From Terriglobia bacterium (GTDB taxonomy: Bacteria > Acidobacteriota > Terriglobia > JAIQFV01), in NCBI GenBank assembly GCA_020073085.1, contig JAIQFV010000006.1:62001-126000 (forward strand): a stretch of 64,000 bases of DNA, written 5' to 3'. The position numbers and the translations under genes were made by a program. Under the pieces are notes generated by a model. The model had not been told where the DNA came from. It was given only the letters and a program-made list of their open reading frames with translations, and did not search any database. Positions within the stretch are counted from its first letter, which is position 1; each line of letters begins with the position of its first letter. Positions 41,979 through 51,714 of the stretch are shown here, piece after piece.

Positions 41979-42914
41979 ATGACTGAAAAGCCCGTTGTCG
42001 AAGTGAAGAAGCTGACCTGCCGTTATGGGAAGCGTATGGCGCTGAGCGGGGTCACCTTCACGGTTGAACGCGGTGAAATCTTTGGACTGCTTGGACCGAA
42101 TGGAAGCGGAAAGACGACCTTGTTCAGATTTCTTTCGACGCTCATCCCGGTCGCTGAACCCGGGGTAGTCCGGCTTTTCGATCGGGATTTGGCTGGATGT
42201 GCAAAGGCTGTGCGTCCCCTCCTGGGGGTGGTCTTCCAATCCAACAGTCTCGATTTGGAATTGACCGTCGCCGAAAATCTTCGTCATCAAGGGTTCTTGT
42301 ACGGGCTGCATGGAGGACTTTTGAACGGGCGAATTGCGGAGCTGCTGCAACAGTTCGGAGTGAATGACCGGAGCGGGGAACTGGCGGGAAAGCTTTCAGG
42401 AGGGCTTCGTCGCCGCGTGGAGATTGCCAAGGCCCTTCTGCACCGTCCGGGCTTGCTGCTGCTCGACGAGCCGAGCGCCGGGCTTGATCCGTCGGCCCGG
42501 GCTGAGTTGTGGCGGTATTTGCTCCAGTTGCGGGACCAGAATCAGACAACGATCATTGTGACCACGCATATTCTCGAAGAGGCCGAGTATTGCAATCGCT
42601 TGGGAATCTTGGATGAAGGCGCGTTGGTGACTATCGGTTCCCCCGGGGCCCTGAAAGCATCGATCCAGGGTGACGTGGTCACCGTGTCCAGCGGGAATGC
42701 GGAACGATTGCGAGCCTTGATCGTCGAACAGTTTGGGGGCGAACCCCGCGTCTTCGGGACAACCTTGCGCCTTGAACGCCCTAATGGACACGAGTTCATC
42801 CCACAACTCGTGAAGGCCTTTCCTGACCTCATTGATTCGATATCCCTGGGACATCCCACGTTAGAAGACGTTTTCATTTCCCGAACAGGTCATCATTTCC
42901 GGGATGAGATATGA
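41979..42914 (+). CDS. ABC transporter ATP-binding protein (ABC-2 exporter type), oxidase operon
   Basis: A 311-residue ATPase with Walker A GPNGSGKTT, signature LSGGLRRRVEIAKALL, Walker B LLLLDEPSAGLDP and the switch His in TTHILEEAEYCNRLG. The C-terminal ~80 residues form the extra domain common in ABC-2 drug/CcmA-like ATPases. No permease gene follows; the next gene is a GNAT. A lone ABC-2 permease followed by SCO and DUF420 genes occurs at 62148 and is the likely partner, now 19 kb away. Substrate unknown; the context points to oxidase maturation. Confidence 0.92.
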   Translation: MTEKPVVEVKKLTCRYGKRMALSGVTFTVERGEIFGLLGPNGSGKTTLFRFLSTLIPVAEPGVVRLFDRDLAGCAKAVRPLLGVVFQSNSLDLELTVAENLRHQGFLYGLHGGLLNGRIAELLQQFGVNDRSGELAGKLSGGLRRRVEIAKALLHRPGLLLLDEPSAGLDPSARAELWRYLLQLRDQNQTTIIVTTHILEEAEYCNRLGILDEGALVTIGSPGALKASIQGDVVTVSSGNAERLRALIVEQFGGEPRVFGTTLRLERPNGHEFIPQLVKAFPDLIDSISLGHPTLEDVFISRTGHHFRDEI

Positions 42915-43022
42915 ATAATTTGTTGGTGCATACACCGCTGAGACGCAGAGGGTTCTAGGCGGGGACGGCGGTCTCCGCGCCTTGGCGGTGGACAAAGTGA
43001 TTCGAAATTATGAGAGGCGATC

Positions 43023-43631
43023 ATGGGGAAAAAATCAATAGAACCTCGGAAGGCACCGCTCAAAGCCTTGGTGGTTCGCCCCCTGACTCCAAGTCGCTGG
43101 AAGGATCTTGAGTTGCTCTTCGGGCAGCGTGGGGCGTGCGGCGGGTGCTGGTGCATGTGGTGGCGGCTGAAACGATCACAATTCGTCGCCCAAAAGGGGG
43201 AAGGGAATCGGCGGGCCTTCAGGCGAATCGTGGAATTGGGTGAAATCCCCGGTCTTCTGGCTTATCTCGACAATGAACCCATCGGCTGGTGCGCCCTTTC
43301 GCCTCGCGAGAAACTTCCGGTTCTGGAGCGCTCGCGCATCCTCCAGCCTGTGGATGATCAACCCGCGTGGTCGGTGGTCTGCTTTTTTGTATCCAAACCT
43401 TTCCGACGACAGGGGATTACGACCGAATTGCTGAAGGCTGCCGTGGACTATGCCCGGAAGCGCGGGGCCAGAATTGTCGAAGGATATCCAGTGGAGACCC
43501 GAAAAGGGCGCCTTCCGGATCCCTTCGTTTATACAGGGCTGCCCTCGGCATTTAAGAAAGCCGGGTTTGTCGAGGCCCTGCGGCGGTCACCAACCCGTCC
43601 CATCATGCGATACGTGATCGACAAAGGTTGA
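43023..43631 (+). CDS. GNAT-family N-acetyltransferase
   Basis: A 202-residue protein. An N-terminal motif GACGGCWCMWWR is typical of a GNAT subgroup; the acetyl-CoA site is in VVCFFVSKPFRRQGITTELLKAAVDYA (Q/RxxGxx-type) and the last strands include PFVYTGLPSAFKKAGFVE. The substrate is unknown. It sits between the ABC ATPase and the lipid gene fusion, with ~100 bases of intergenic debris before it (CGCTGAGACGCAGAGGG type). Confidence 0.88.
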   Translation: MGKKSIEPRKAPLKALVVRPLTPSRWKDLELLFGQRGACGGCWCMWWRLKRSQFVAQKGEGNRRAFRRIVELGEIPGLLAYLDNEPIGWCALSPREKLPVLERSRILQPVDDQPAWSVVCFFVSKPFRRQGITTELLKAAVDYARKRGARIVEGYPVETRKGRLPDPFVYTGLPSAFKKAGFVEALRRSPTRPIMRYVIDKG

Positions 43632-44049
43632 GATCGGCTGATAAAGCCGATCCCCCCGCTCATCACCCCCGGGTGGGAGCGCCCATCCCGCACATTTTGA
43701 AACCATTTCGTACGAATTCTACGATCCCTCGTCATTGCTGGACTCGCCACATTAATCTGCCTTTACGCGGTATTCCAGACTGCTTTTCCGGAACCGGTTG
43801 GAACAAGGCATTTTATTTCGATGGGTATTTTGTTGTAGAATACGGGCTTGTCCGGGAATGTGGTTTTATCTAATGCATTCCCTGGGGTGGCTGGACTCCA
43901 TAGCCTGCAGATCCACGAGCTCATTAATTCTCTGGGCCTCACACATCCCGAACGGTCCTCAAGGCCCCCTTGCGTGCGGGCGGGCGAGGACCCGGCATTC
44001 CATTGAACACTAATTTCCGGTTGTAGTATGGATATCGAGGAGAAGTAGC
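43632..44049. other. Intergenic region, 418 bp
   Basis: No gene, strong hairpin or repeat is seen. It should carry the promoter of the following long gene; its ribosome site GAGGAGAAG is visible just before 44050. Confidence 0.45.
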
Positions 44050-47000
44050 GTGTCGATACCGATGCGAGGTTATGGCGACCTTCTGAGGAATCGCGGATTC
44101 ACTTCGCTGCTGGCGGCGCAGGCCCTGGGCGTTTTCAATGACAGCGCCTTCAAGACCACGCTGACCCTCTACATCATCTCGAAAACCATCTCGACGACGC
44201 GGGTGAGTTTGATTCTCACCACGTGCGGAATTCTCTTCGTCCTGCCGTATCTCCTTTTTTCTTCTTATGCGGGGCAGTTATCAGATCTGTGGAGCAAGCG
44301 CCGCATGATCATCACCATGAAGCTGAGCGAAACGGCGGTGATGATCTTTGGAACGCTGGCGATGTTTTCCGGAAACATCCTGGCCATGTTCATGATGCTG
44401 TTTCTCATGGGGACGGTCAGTGCCTTTGTTTCCCCGGCGCGCGAGGGCATCCTGCCGGAAATGCTGCCGGATGAAAGTCTGTCCCGTGCCAACGGCCTCC
44501 TCCAGCTCACCATTTACTCGATGTTATTTGTGGGGCCACTGACCGCCGGGGTCCTGCTGCCATTCTTCCCGGAGCGGCCCTACATCACGGCGGCTTTCCT
44601 GGTGGGCGTAGCGCTGGCCGGATTTGCCTTCAGTTTGCGAATAGACCGTGTTCCCCCGAGCGGCTACCGGGAGAGATTTCGGTGGAACATCGCGGGCGAG
44701 TTCTGGCGCGCCTTGACTGAAATCCGATCGACACGGGCTTTGCTTCTGACGGTCCTGGGAATCGCTTATTTCTGGTTGTTAGGCGCCGCCTACACGCTCG
44801 GCGTGATGATCTACGGCCGGGGTCAGCTGCACCTGGGAAACCACTCGCTCAGTGTCCTGAATGGATGCATTTGCCTGAGCATTGGCGCCGGCGCCATCCT
44901 GGCCGGAATTCTTTCCAAGGATAAAGTAGAGCAGGGACTCGTCCCGATCGGTTCCATCGGCATGGCCATTTTCGGGCTCGATTTGTTTGTAGCCCGGCAC
45001 TCTTATTGGCACACCCTGGTGGGCGTATGTCTGTTAGGAGTGTTCGGAGGGGTCTACCTGGTCCCGCTCAAGGCGTTTCTCCAACAGCGTGCCGGCGCGC
45101 AGTCCAAGGGTCGTGCCATTGCCGCTTCGTATGTTCTGGCTTACGCCGGGGTCTTCCTCGGGTGGGCCATGTTGGGGCTGCTTTCAGGTCCTTTGAAGCT
45201 TGGGCCCAACCAGGTCATGCTCGTGATGGCTGCGGCCTCCGTCGGGGTCACGGTCTATGTATTGACGCTGCTCCCGGATTTCATGATCCGGCTGGTCCTG
45301 TGGCTGCTCACCAACACCCTGTATCGAATCCAGGTTCGCGGCGCTGAGAACCTGCCGAAGCGCGGGCCCGCCGTCCTCGTCTGCAACCATATCTCTTTCG
45401 TCGATCCTTACTTAATTGCGGCCTGTACTCAGCGTTTCATTCGATTCATGATTTACCGGCGCTTTTACAATATTCCGGGCATCCACTGGTTCACGAAACT
45501 GATGGGCGCCATTCCCATTTCGGAGAAGGATCCGCCCCGGCTGATGGTGAAGTCCCTCCAAGAGGCGCAGCAGCGACTGCGGCAGGGCCGTCTCGTTTGT
45601 CTGTTTGCCGAGGGGGCGACGACGCGCACCGGGAATTTGCTGCGCTTCCGCCGCGGGTTTGAGCACATCATGCACGGGATGTCCGTGCCCATCATCCCAA
45701 TCCACATCGACCGCGTGTGGGGCAGCCCGTTCAGCTACGACCGGGGTCGCATCTTCTTCAGGATGCCGAAGCGTTTTCCTTATCCGGTGACGGTCAGTTT
45801 TGGGGCCCCCCTTCCTCCCGAGTCCAAGGTGTTTGAGGTGCGCCAGGCGGTCATGGGGTTGAGCGCCGAGGCCTTCGCTCAACGAGCGGCCACGCAGCGT
45901 CCGTTGCAGGAGCTATTGATCGACTCCGCCCGCCGTCACTGGCGCCGTTTTGCCATGGCGGATTCCTTCGGACGGGAAATCAATTTCGGGAAGGTCCTGG
46001 TGGGGGCGATGGTTTTTCGCCGGGTGATCCGCGAACGGTGTCCGGATGAAAAAATGATTGGGGTCCTGCTTCCGCCCTCGGTGCCGACCGCATTATTGAA
46101 CCTGGGCATCAGTCTGGAAGGCCGGATCCCGGTGAACTTGAATTATACGAGCTCCCAAGACTCGATTTCCGTCGCCATTGAGCGCTGCCACATCAAAACC
46201 ATTTTCACCTCCGAGAAACTGCTGGAGCGCTTCAACATGGAAAAGCGCCCCGGCATGGTGATGCTGGAAGAGGTTGCCGAAACGATCACTAAGGGAACCA
46301 AGCTGCTTCACCTGATAGCAGCGCGCCTCCTGCCCCGCTTCGTGTTGCACCGGTGGCTGGTACCGAAGGATGTGAAACTGGATTCCCTGGCCACCGTGAT
46401 CTTCTCGAGCGGCAGCACCGGCAGGCCTAAAGGGGTCATGCTCAGCCATCGCAACATTGTGGCCAACCTCGAGGGCATCCAACAGGCCATCAGCGTGGAT
46501 GGGCGGGACCGACTGCTGGGCATTCTTCCGTTCTTCCATGTGTTCGGCTATACCGTCTCTTTGTGGCTGCCGGCACTCTCGGGCTTTGGGGTGATCTACC
46601 ATGCCAATCCGTTGGAGGCGAAGACCATTGGTGAATTGTGCAAGAAGTACGGCGTTACGATCATGATCGCGACACCGACCTTTTGTTGGGAATACGTGCG
46701 ACGATGCCCTTCTGATGTGTTCAAGACCATGCGACTGGCCATTGTGGGCGCCGAAAAAATGAAGCCCGAACTCGCCCGGGCGTTCAAGGAGAAATTCGGC
46801 GTGGAGCTGTACGAAGGATACGGATGCACCGAGCTTTCGCCCGTCGTGGCCGTGGGGACTGCCGGTTACACGAGTCGCGAGGAACGGCAGATCGGCTACA
46901 AGCCGGGGACGATCGGACATCCCATCCCCGGGGTTGCTGTGCGCATCGTGAATCCGGAGACGCTGGAAGATCTGGGCCCGGGCGTCGAAGGTATGCTGAT

Positions 47001-47487
47001 GGTGAAGAGCCCCAGCGTGATGCTGGGATATCTTGACGACCCGGAACTGACGCGTGAGGTGATTCGCGAGGATGGGTGGTACATTACCGGTGACATTGCC
47101 CGTATGGATTACGACGGATTTGTGACCATCACGGATCGTCTCTCCCGGTTTTCAAAAATCGGGGGCGAAATGGTCCCGCACATTCAAGTCGAAGATGCCC
47201 TTCAGAAAGCCTTGGGGACTCATGAGCCCAAGGTCGCTGTCACCTCTGTCCCCGATGAGTACAAGGGCGAAAAACTGGTGGTTCTTCACACCGACATCGA
47301 AATGCCGGTTGAGGAGCTGCTGAAACGACTGCGTGATCAGAATCTGCCACGATTGTGGGCCCCCCGGCGTGAGAATTTTTTCCGCGTCGAAGCCCTCCCC
47401 GTGCTCGGTAGCGGGAAGCTCGATCTGCACCACCTCAGGGAATTGGCCAGGAAACTCTCCCTCCCCATCACAACCCCTCAAAGTTAG
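44050..47487 (+). CDS. MFS flippase-acyltransferase-acyl-ACP/CoA ligase fusion (Aas/LplT-like)
   Basis: An 1145-residue three-domain protein. Residues ~1-410 form a 12-TM MFS domain resembling the lysophospholipid flippase LplT. Residues ~430-620 are a PlsC-type acyltransferase with NHISFVD (H447) and FAEGATTRTG. Residues ~640-1140 are an AMP-forming ligase with FSSGSTGRPKGVMLSHRN (near 785) and YEGYGCTELSP. In gamma-proteobacteria LplT and Aas (the last two domains) re-acylate lysophosphatidylethanolamine; here all three are one chain. The start is GTG with GGAG upstream. It is convergent with the gtrA gene. Confidence 0.93.
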   Translation: MSIPMRGYGDLLRNRGFTSLLAAQALGVFNDSAFKTTLTLYIISKTISTTRVSLILTTCGILFVLPYLLFSSYAGQLSDLWSKRRMIITMKLSETAVMIFGTLAMFSGNILAMFMMLFLMGTVSAFVSPAREGILPEMLPDESLSRANGLLQLTIYSMLFVGPLTAGVLLPFFPERPYITAAFLVGVALAGFAFSLRIDRVPPSGYRERFRWNIAGEFWRALTEIRSTRALLLTVLGIAYFWLLGAAYTLGVMIYGRGQLHLGNHSLSVLNGCICLSIGAGAILAGILSKDKVEQGLVPIGSIGMAIFGLDLFVARHSYWHTLVGVCLLGVFGGVYLVPLKAFLQQRAGAQSKGRAIAASYVLAYAGVFLGWAMLGLLSGPLKLGPNQVMLVMAAASVGVTVYVLTLLPDFMIRLVLWLLTNTLYRIQVRGAENLPKRGPAVLVCNHISFVDPYLIAACTQRFIRFMIYRRFYNIPGIHWFTKLMGAIPISEKDPPRLMVKSLQEAQQRLRQGRLVCLFAEGATTRTGNLLRFRRGFEHIMHGMSVPIIPIHIDRVWGSPFSYDRGRIFFRMPKRFPYPVTVSFGAPLPPESKVFEVRQAVMGLSAEAFAQRAATQRPLQELLIDSARRHWRRFAMADSFGREINFGKVLVGAMVFRRVIRERCPDEKMIGVLLPPSVPTALLNLGISLEGRIPVNLNYTSSQDSISVAIERCHIKTIFTSEKLLERFNMEKRPGMVMLEEVAETITKGTKLLHLIAARLLPRFVLHRWLVPKDVKLDSLATVIFSSGSTGRPKGVMLSHRNIVANLEGIQQAISVDGRDRLLGILPFFHVFGYTVSLWLPALSGFGVIYHANPLEAKTIGELCKKYGVTIMIATPTFCWEYVRRCPSDVFKTMRLAIVGAEKMKPELARAFKEKFGVELYEGYGCTELSPVVAVGTAGYTSREERQIGYKPGTIGHPIPGVAVRIVNPETLEDLGPGVEGMLMVKSPSVMLGYLDDPELTREVIREDGWYITGDIARMDYDGFVTITDRLSRFSKIGGEMVPHIQVEDALQKALGTHEPKVAVTSVPDEYKGEKLVVLHTDIEMPVEELLKRLRDQNLPRLWAPRRENFFRVEALPVLGSGKLDLHHLRELARKLSLPITTPQS

Positions 47488-47562
47488 CGATTGGCATTTT
47501 CAAAGGGAATTTGGACGCCGGCAAACACGGACGGCACGGAGCAGCAATCGCCAAGATCCGTT

Positions 47563-48051
47563 TCAGGCATCACCTTGCCGGTGCGTTCCATCTTCGGGAG
47601 GCTGTTGACGGCGCGGCGTCCACAGGGCGGGTTGAAAAACGAGCTGATCGCTGACGATGAAATTGAGGATCGAACAGGAGGCAATGGAGATCATGTTGCC
47701 GATGAGGTAGGGAAGGTGAACCCATCCCACGAACACCCGCATGAAGAGCAGGTTTCCGAGAATCGATATGGCGCCGGTCGTGAAGTTGAAACGGAGAAGC
47801 CTCGAAAAAACGGCGCCGCGGCTCAATCGGGTCCGCTCCACCCACGTCCAGCGCTCATGCCAGATGAAGTTATGCAGGACAGCGGTCTCCACCGCGAGCG
47901 CCGTCGCCACGAGGTAATTCAGTTTCAGACCGCTATCAAAAATGACGAGCGCCACCAGTTGCACGACGATGCCCATGGCGCCGACGGCATTGAATTTCAA
48001 CCAATGGCGTACCGTCCCACGCCATCCCCCCACCCCGTTTTCCGGCGTCAC
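47563..48051 (-). CDS. GtrA-family membrane protein
   Basis: A 162-residue protein with four membrane helices: KFNAVGAMGIVVQLVALVIF, YLVATALAVETAVLHNFIWHERWTW (with the typical NF-W-R/W motif), a third and NFIVSDQLVF. GtrA-like proteins are thought to move polyprenyl-linked sugars across the membrane for cell-surface glycans. The GTG at 48051 overlaps the TGA of the preceding CDP-alcohol transferase (GTGA), so the two form a pair. The frame upstream of 48051 is a shadow of that gene. Confidence 0.85.
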   Translation of the reverse strand: MTPENGVGGWRGTVRHWLKFNAVGAMGIVVQLVALVIFDSGLKLNYLVATALAVETAVLHNFIWHERWTWVERTRLSRGAVFSRLLRFNFTTGAISILGNLLFMRVFVGWVHLPYLIGNMISIASCSILNFIVSDQLVFQPALWTPRRQQPPEDGTHRQGDA

Positions 48052-48728
48052 CGGAGCGGCTCCGCACGGTAGAGTGTTCGGGTGTTCCGAATGACCCCCG
48101 CAATCATCATGACCACGATTCCGAAGATACCCACGACCCCTCCCACATCGAACAAGGGATAGCGCCGGCCCAGGACGGTGGCCATGGGGTGATACAACAA
48201 AACGACATTGCCAATGGCCAGAAGAATTCTGAGCTCGGTGGGACCAAATTTCCAGTGGGAGAGATGAAATACCCCGACCGTATAGGCGGCGAGGTACACC
48301 TCGATTGAAATCCCGTAGAATGCAATCAACAGCCCCATGGCGACCTTCCAATGCATGTAACCTGAAAGGGCGAGTCCGGTCAGCAGGAAAAACGCCCCGA
48401 AGGTGTCAACGACATGGTCGACGTAAAACCCGTAACGGGGACGTTGCTGGTTTCGGACACGCGCCAGGGTGCCATCCAGACTGTCCCCGAACCAGTTGAC
48501 GGCGAGCCAGAAGATCGCCAGCAGCAACGCGTAACGGTTCCATCGCGCCAGCCAGTAGGAAATTCCCGTCAATAACATTCCAAGGGAGCCCAGGACCGTC
48601 AGGTGGTCGGAGTTGACCCATCGCGGCATGCGGTGGGCCATCCAGACGAGGCATTTCTTTTCCAGGGCGGCGACAAAACTGAGTTGGGCCCGGGTCGCAT
48701 CGCTGAAAGCGGGTTTTTCTTTGTCCAC
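48048..48728 (-). CDS. CDP-alcohol phosphatidyltransferase family protein
   Basis: A 226-residue enzyme with ~6 membrane helices and the full family motif DG-x2-AR-x9-G-x3-D-x3-D at D85, G86, A89, R90, G100, D104 and D108. It joins a CDP-linked lipid or alcohol to a hydroxyl acceptor (phospholipid or similar). The acceptor cannot be read from sequence. The start is GTG 48728 with AAGGACC upstream. It is co-transcribed with the GtrA gene, next to the phospholipid re-acylation fusion. Confidence 0.9.
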   Translation of the reverse strand: MDKEKPAFSDATRAQLSFVAALEKKCLVWMAHRMPRWVNSDHLTVLGSLGMLLTGISYWLARWNRYALLLAIFWLAVNWFGDSLDGTLARVRNQQRPRYGFYVDHVVDTFGAFFLLTGLALSGYMHWKVAMGLLIAFYGISIEVYLAAYTVGVFHLSHWKFGPTELRILLAIGNVVLLYHPMATVLGRRYPLFDVGGVVGIFGIVVMMIAGVIRNTRTLYRAEPLR

Positions 48729-48844
48729 GATCGGAAGGTCCTTTTGAATCCGAGGTAGGAGTGATATTCGAAACGACCTTATTCGAGTTGCAGGGAGAAA
48801 TCAAGAAGAGAAGCAGGAAACCTCCTTACCCCTTCGCCGGTCCT

Positions 48845-49813
48845 CTAGTTTCTGAGAAATCTGTTTTTCACCAGGAATTCCATCAGGGCCGCATTGAAAC
48901 GCTCCGGCGCTTCGAGCATGATGAAGTGTCCGACCCCATCCCACGCCTGATAATCCAAGTTGGGAATAAGCGATCGCATGAAGTGTTCGTTGTCTGGAGG
49001 GATGTAAGACGATTTGGAATAGATCCCCAAAACCGGAACGGAGATCGAATCCTGCCGCCAGATTTTGGGATCGGCCATCTGCTCTTGAGAGCTGACCAGC
49101 ACGTTTTGCGGTGTGGTCAGTATCTTCGTCATGATTTCCTCGCGAAGCGAGGCGGGGGTCTGGGGCGTGAACAGAATCTCGAACGTCTGCCGCACGTGTT
49201 CCTTGTAGTTGGGGCCGCGCATGGGAGCCACCATCTTTTCCAGAAATTCCTTGGGATCGAATGGCCGAAGCGGCATATCCACAATGACCAGCGCCTTCGT
49301 CATCTTCGGGTACATTCGATAAAACTCCCGCGCCACCAGTCCTCCCATGCTGTTTCCCACGAGGATGGCTCGCCGCACGCCCGCGTCACGAAGCACCGCT
49401 CGAACCGAACTCGCGAATAAATTCTGGGTGTAGGCGATGAGCGGTTTGTCGCTCCGGCCGTGACCGGGAAGGTCGATCAGAATGACCCGCGTCTTCCCTT
49501 CAAAGGCCGGCACCTGGAAGCGCCAGAAACTTACATTGCCACCCCAGGGATGGATGAAGACCAGTGCTTCGCGCCCCGTACCATAACTCTCGTAATGCAC
49601 GGCGATGCCCGCGAAAGTTGCGAAATGCGAGGCTTCATCGGTTATTGAATCCTTTGAGTTCTCTTTCGCCTTGGGTGCTTCATTCTGGACGCCCATGTTC
49701 TGGTCGGCCCGGACCACTCCCCCGGCCGAGATCATCAGGAGCAGGAGACCGCACAGTATATGACGGCCGAACAGGCCAAACGCACGACTGCTCATCCCTT
49801 GGAGTTTGTACAT
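48845..49813 (-). CDS. Exported alpha/beta hydrolase
   Basis: A 322-residue protein with an N-terminal hydrophobic signal (GLLLLMISAGGVVRA) and an alpha/beta hydrolase fold: oxyanion segment VFIHPWGG, DLPGHGRSD, the nucleophile elbow GNSMGG (S155) and the terminal His in GVGHFIML. Substrate unknown; related enzymes include esterases and haloperoxidase-like hydrolases. The ATG at 49813 has GAGG seven bases upstream. It is the last gene of the minus-strand respiratory cluster but may be a passenger. Confidence 0.88.
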   Translation of the reverse strand: MYKLQGMSSRAFGLFGRHILCGLLLLMISAGGVVRADQNMGVQNEAPKAKENSKDSITDEASHFATFAGIAVHYESYGTGREALVFIHPWGGNVSFWRFQVPAFEGKTRVILIDLPGHGRSDKPLIAYTQNLFASSVRAVLRDAGVRRAILVGNSMGGLVAREFYRMYPKMTKALVIVDMPLRPFDPKEFLEKMVAPMRGPNYKEHVRQTFEILFTPQTPASLREEIMTKILTTPQNVLVSSQEQMADPKIWRQDSISVPVLGIYSKSSYIPPDNEHFMRSLIPNLDYQAWDGVGHFIMLEAPERFNAALMEFLVKNRFLRN

Positions 49814-49832
49814 TGGCAAACCTCGAACCGTT

Positions 49833-51185
49833 TCATTCCACTTGCTGCAGATTCAGCGCAATTCTCACCCCGTTGACCAGCACGATACTCTGGTCGATCA
49901 ATTCCTGATTGGTAATTTCCGCGTTCACAAATCGTCGAAGGGCCCTGAGCGGAGCCACAAACTCCGCAGCCTCGGACGAATGCACCGTCTTGGAGGTGAG
50001 GTCATTGAGAACCGTCACATCGAGGCCTGCAAAGTCAGCGTCCTCCGGGATCTTGTCGAGGATGGGTTTGAGTTGGGGGGCCAGGAACAAATCAAAACTC
50101 CGCGCCGCGCGCTTATAGATAGAGGTGCCCTCCATGTCGAAACTGGCGGGATTGCGAAGGGTCAGCTGAAGGAAGATCTTCTTTTGGAACACCACAAAAG
50201 AAGGCGGCGCGTATTCGACAAAATGAAATTTCGCCAGCCCATCCTTCGCCATCGCGTCGATCTGAGATTGGAATTTGGTCTGAAGTGCATCCACATCGGC
50301 CTGGGTTGGCGTTGCAGTGGAGGCGGGAACTGGATCAGTTCGCCCTCCCCCGGCCGGGCTTCCCAGGGTCAGTGTCCGGTAAACCCCTGCCTCGTCCCCG
50401 GTCTTGTCGCTCCCGCGAGAATCCTTGGAAGGAGCAATGAGCCCTTGGGCGGAAGCGAGAAGGGAGGGATTGACGGTGGTGTGATCACGAGTTTCCAGGT
50501 CAATCGAATCTCTCTGCCCCAGGGCGAGCACAAATTCCTTCCCATTGAGGTAAGTCTCAGACCGGGCCAGCGCCTCTTGCTTCAAGGTGCTCTCCTTGAG
50601 GACGGAGTAGCCAAGCGCGTCGGACCTCTCCATGACCAGAACAAAATTCTCCCTGCCCTCATACTCATATCCTTGGGCCCGTCGGCGGACATGGTAGGAG
50701 ATCTCAAAACCAAAATGGTTGAACCCGTCCTGATTGGAAAAATAGGTTGGGAGGACTTGAAGAATGGGGGAGATGATTTCATCGAACACCCGATTCGCAC
50801 GCTGGTTTGAGGTGAGGAGGTCGGCGCTGTAGGACGCGTTGTAGTTTCCAGTGACCTTCAATACGGCCCGGCCGTGAAAATTTACAAATTCCAACCCACG
50901 CTGGTCTGCCCCGACCTGCTCTTTGGGATCAAGTCCGGCATAGCGGTTCAGGGAGAATTCAAAGGGGAATTGAATCCTTCCGACGGCTCGTTTCATTTCG
51001 AGAAGTGACTTCATGTAAGTCTTCTCGAGAGCCTTGAGCTGAGGGTCCTTGATCTCTTCGGGACTCACCTGGCCATAAATGAACTGAGGGATAAACAAGA
51101 GGCACACCAGCACCCACATTGGACAAAGGTACTTCTGCCCGATTGACCCCGCAGTTCTTTTTGATTGCCCCCAAAATCCCCTCAT
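49833..51185 (-). CDS. Secreted protein of unknown function in the bc-complex-2 cluster
   Basis: A 450-residue exported protein with a signal peptide (cleavage near FIYGQ). The mature chain has no cysteine motif. It contains beta-rich parts (VNFHGRAVLKVTGNY, FGFEISYHVRRR), a central disordered linker (Ser/Thr/Pro/Gly-rich, near residues 270-300) and a C-terminal half that seems to repeat the theme (FDLFLAPQLKPILDKIP versus FDEIISPILQVLPTYF). It lies 7 bases after the monoheme cytochrome gene, so co-expression is likely. GAGGAG precedes the ATG. I recognise no family. Confidence 0.7.
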   Translation of the reverse strand: MRGFWGQSKRTAGSIGQKYLCPMWVLVCLLFIPQFIYGQVSPEEIKDPQLKALEKTYMKSLLEMKRAVGRIQFPFEFSLNRYAGLDPKEQVGADQRGLEFVNFHGRAVLKVTGNYNASYSADLLTSNQRANRVFDEIISPILQVLPTYFSNQDGFNHFGFEISYHVRRRAQGYEYEGRENFVLVMERSDALGYSVLKESTLKQEALARSETYLNGKEFVLALGQRDSIDLETRDHTTVNPSLLASAQGLIAPSKDSRGSDKTGDEAGVYRTLTLGSPAGGGRTDPVPASTATPTQADVDALQTKFQSQIDAMAKDGLAKFHFVEYAPPSFVVFQKKIFLQLTLRNPASFDMEGTSIYKRAARSFDLFLAPQLKPILDKIPEDADFAGLDVTVLNDLTSKTVHSSEAAEFVAPLRALRRFVNAEITNQELIDQSIVLVNGVRIALNLQQVE

Positions 51186-51192
51186 CTTCTCC

Positions 51193-51714
51193 TCACTTGG
51201 TTGAACCTTCCTCCTTGGAGGTTTGTTTGACTGAGTACTGGGAGGCCGGCCGGGCCGGAGGATGATAAGGAGGCTGCGCCACTGCGCGGATGTAGGCGAT
51301 GACGCCGTGAATTTCCTCTTGTGAGAGCGTTCGCCCCCAGGGGGGCATCATGGCGGATCTTCCCATGGCACTGCCCCCCAGCGTGATGATGTTCCGGAGG
51401 AATTCATCACTCAAGGGGTTCAGGATGGAGCCATCATTGATAAGTGAAGGGGTCGGGCTCACATTCGAGCGGTTTGAGGGGCCTGCCGGTGTCGTCTCGG
51501 CATGGCACCAGACGCATCTTTCATAGAATACACGTTTGCCCTGGGACTGTTCGAAACTCAGCGGGATGAGGTGATCCGGGTTTGTCCAGTCTCGCTCCAC
51601 ATCGTAAGCATTGATCGTGGGGTCAGTCGGGGAAGCGGAATTCTTTCCCCGGCAGGAACACTGGATCGCAAGAGCCGCAATGGCAAGTAGAACCAGCATC
51701 CCTTTCCACTTCAT
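51193..51714 (-). CDS. Monoheme cytochrome c lipoprotein
   Basis: A 173-residue protein with a lipoprotein-like signal (LAIQCSC) and one CVWCH heme site at C67-H71. The axial Met is likely in the SAMMPPWGR segment, typical of class I cytochrome c with MPP(W/F). It probably shuttles electrons from bc complex 2. Its ATG overlaps the octaheme gene stop by four bases; GGAGG lies upstream. Confidence 0.9.
   Translation of the reverse strand: MKWKGMLVLLAIAALAIQCSCRGKNSASPTDPTINAYDVERDWTNPDHLIPLSFEQSQGKRVFYERCVWCHAETTPAGPSNRSNVSPTPSLINDGSILNPLSDEFLRNIITLGGSAMGRSAMMPPWGRTLSQEEIHGVIAYIRAVAQPPYHPPARPASQYSVKQTSKEEGSTK

Noticed and set aside
41879-41986. 35-residue hydrophobic peptide frame ahead of the ABC ATPase
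   Set aside because: It has an ATG and a hydrophobic core but no ribosome site, and it overlaps the ATPase start; too weak to call.
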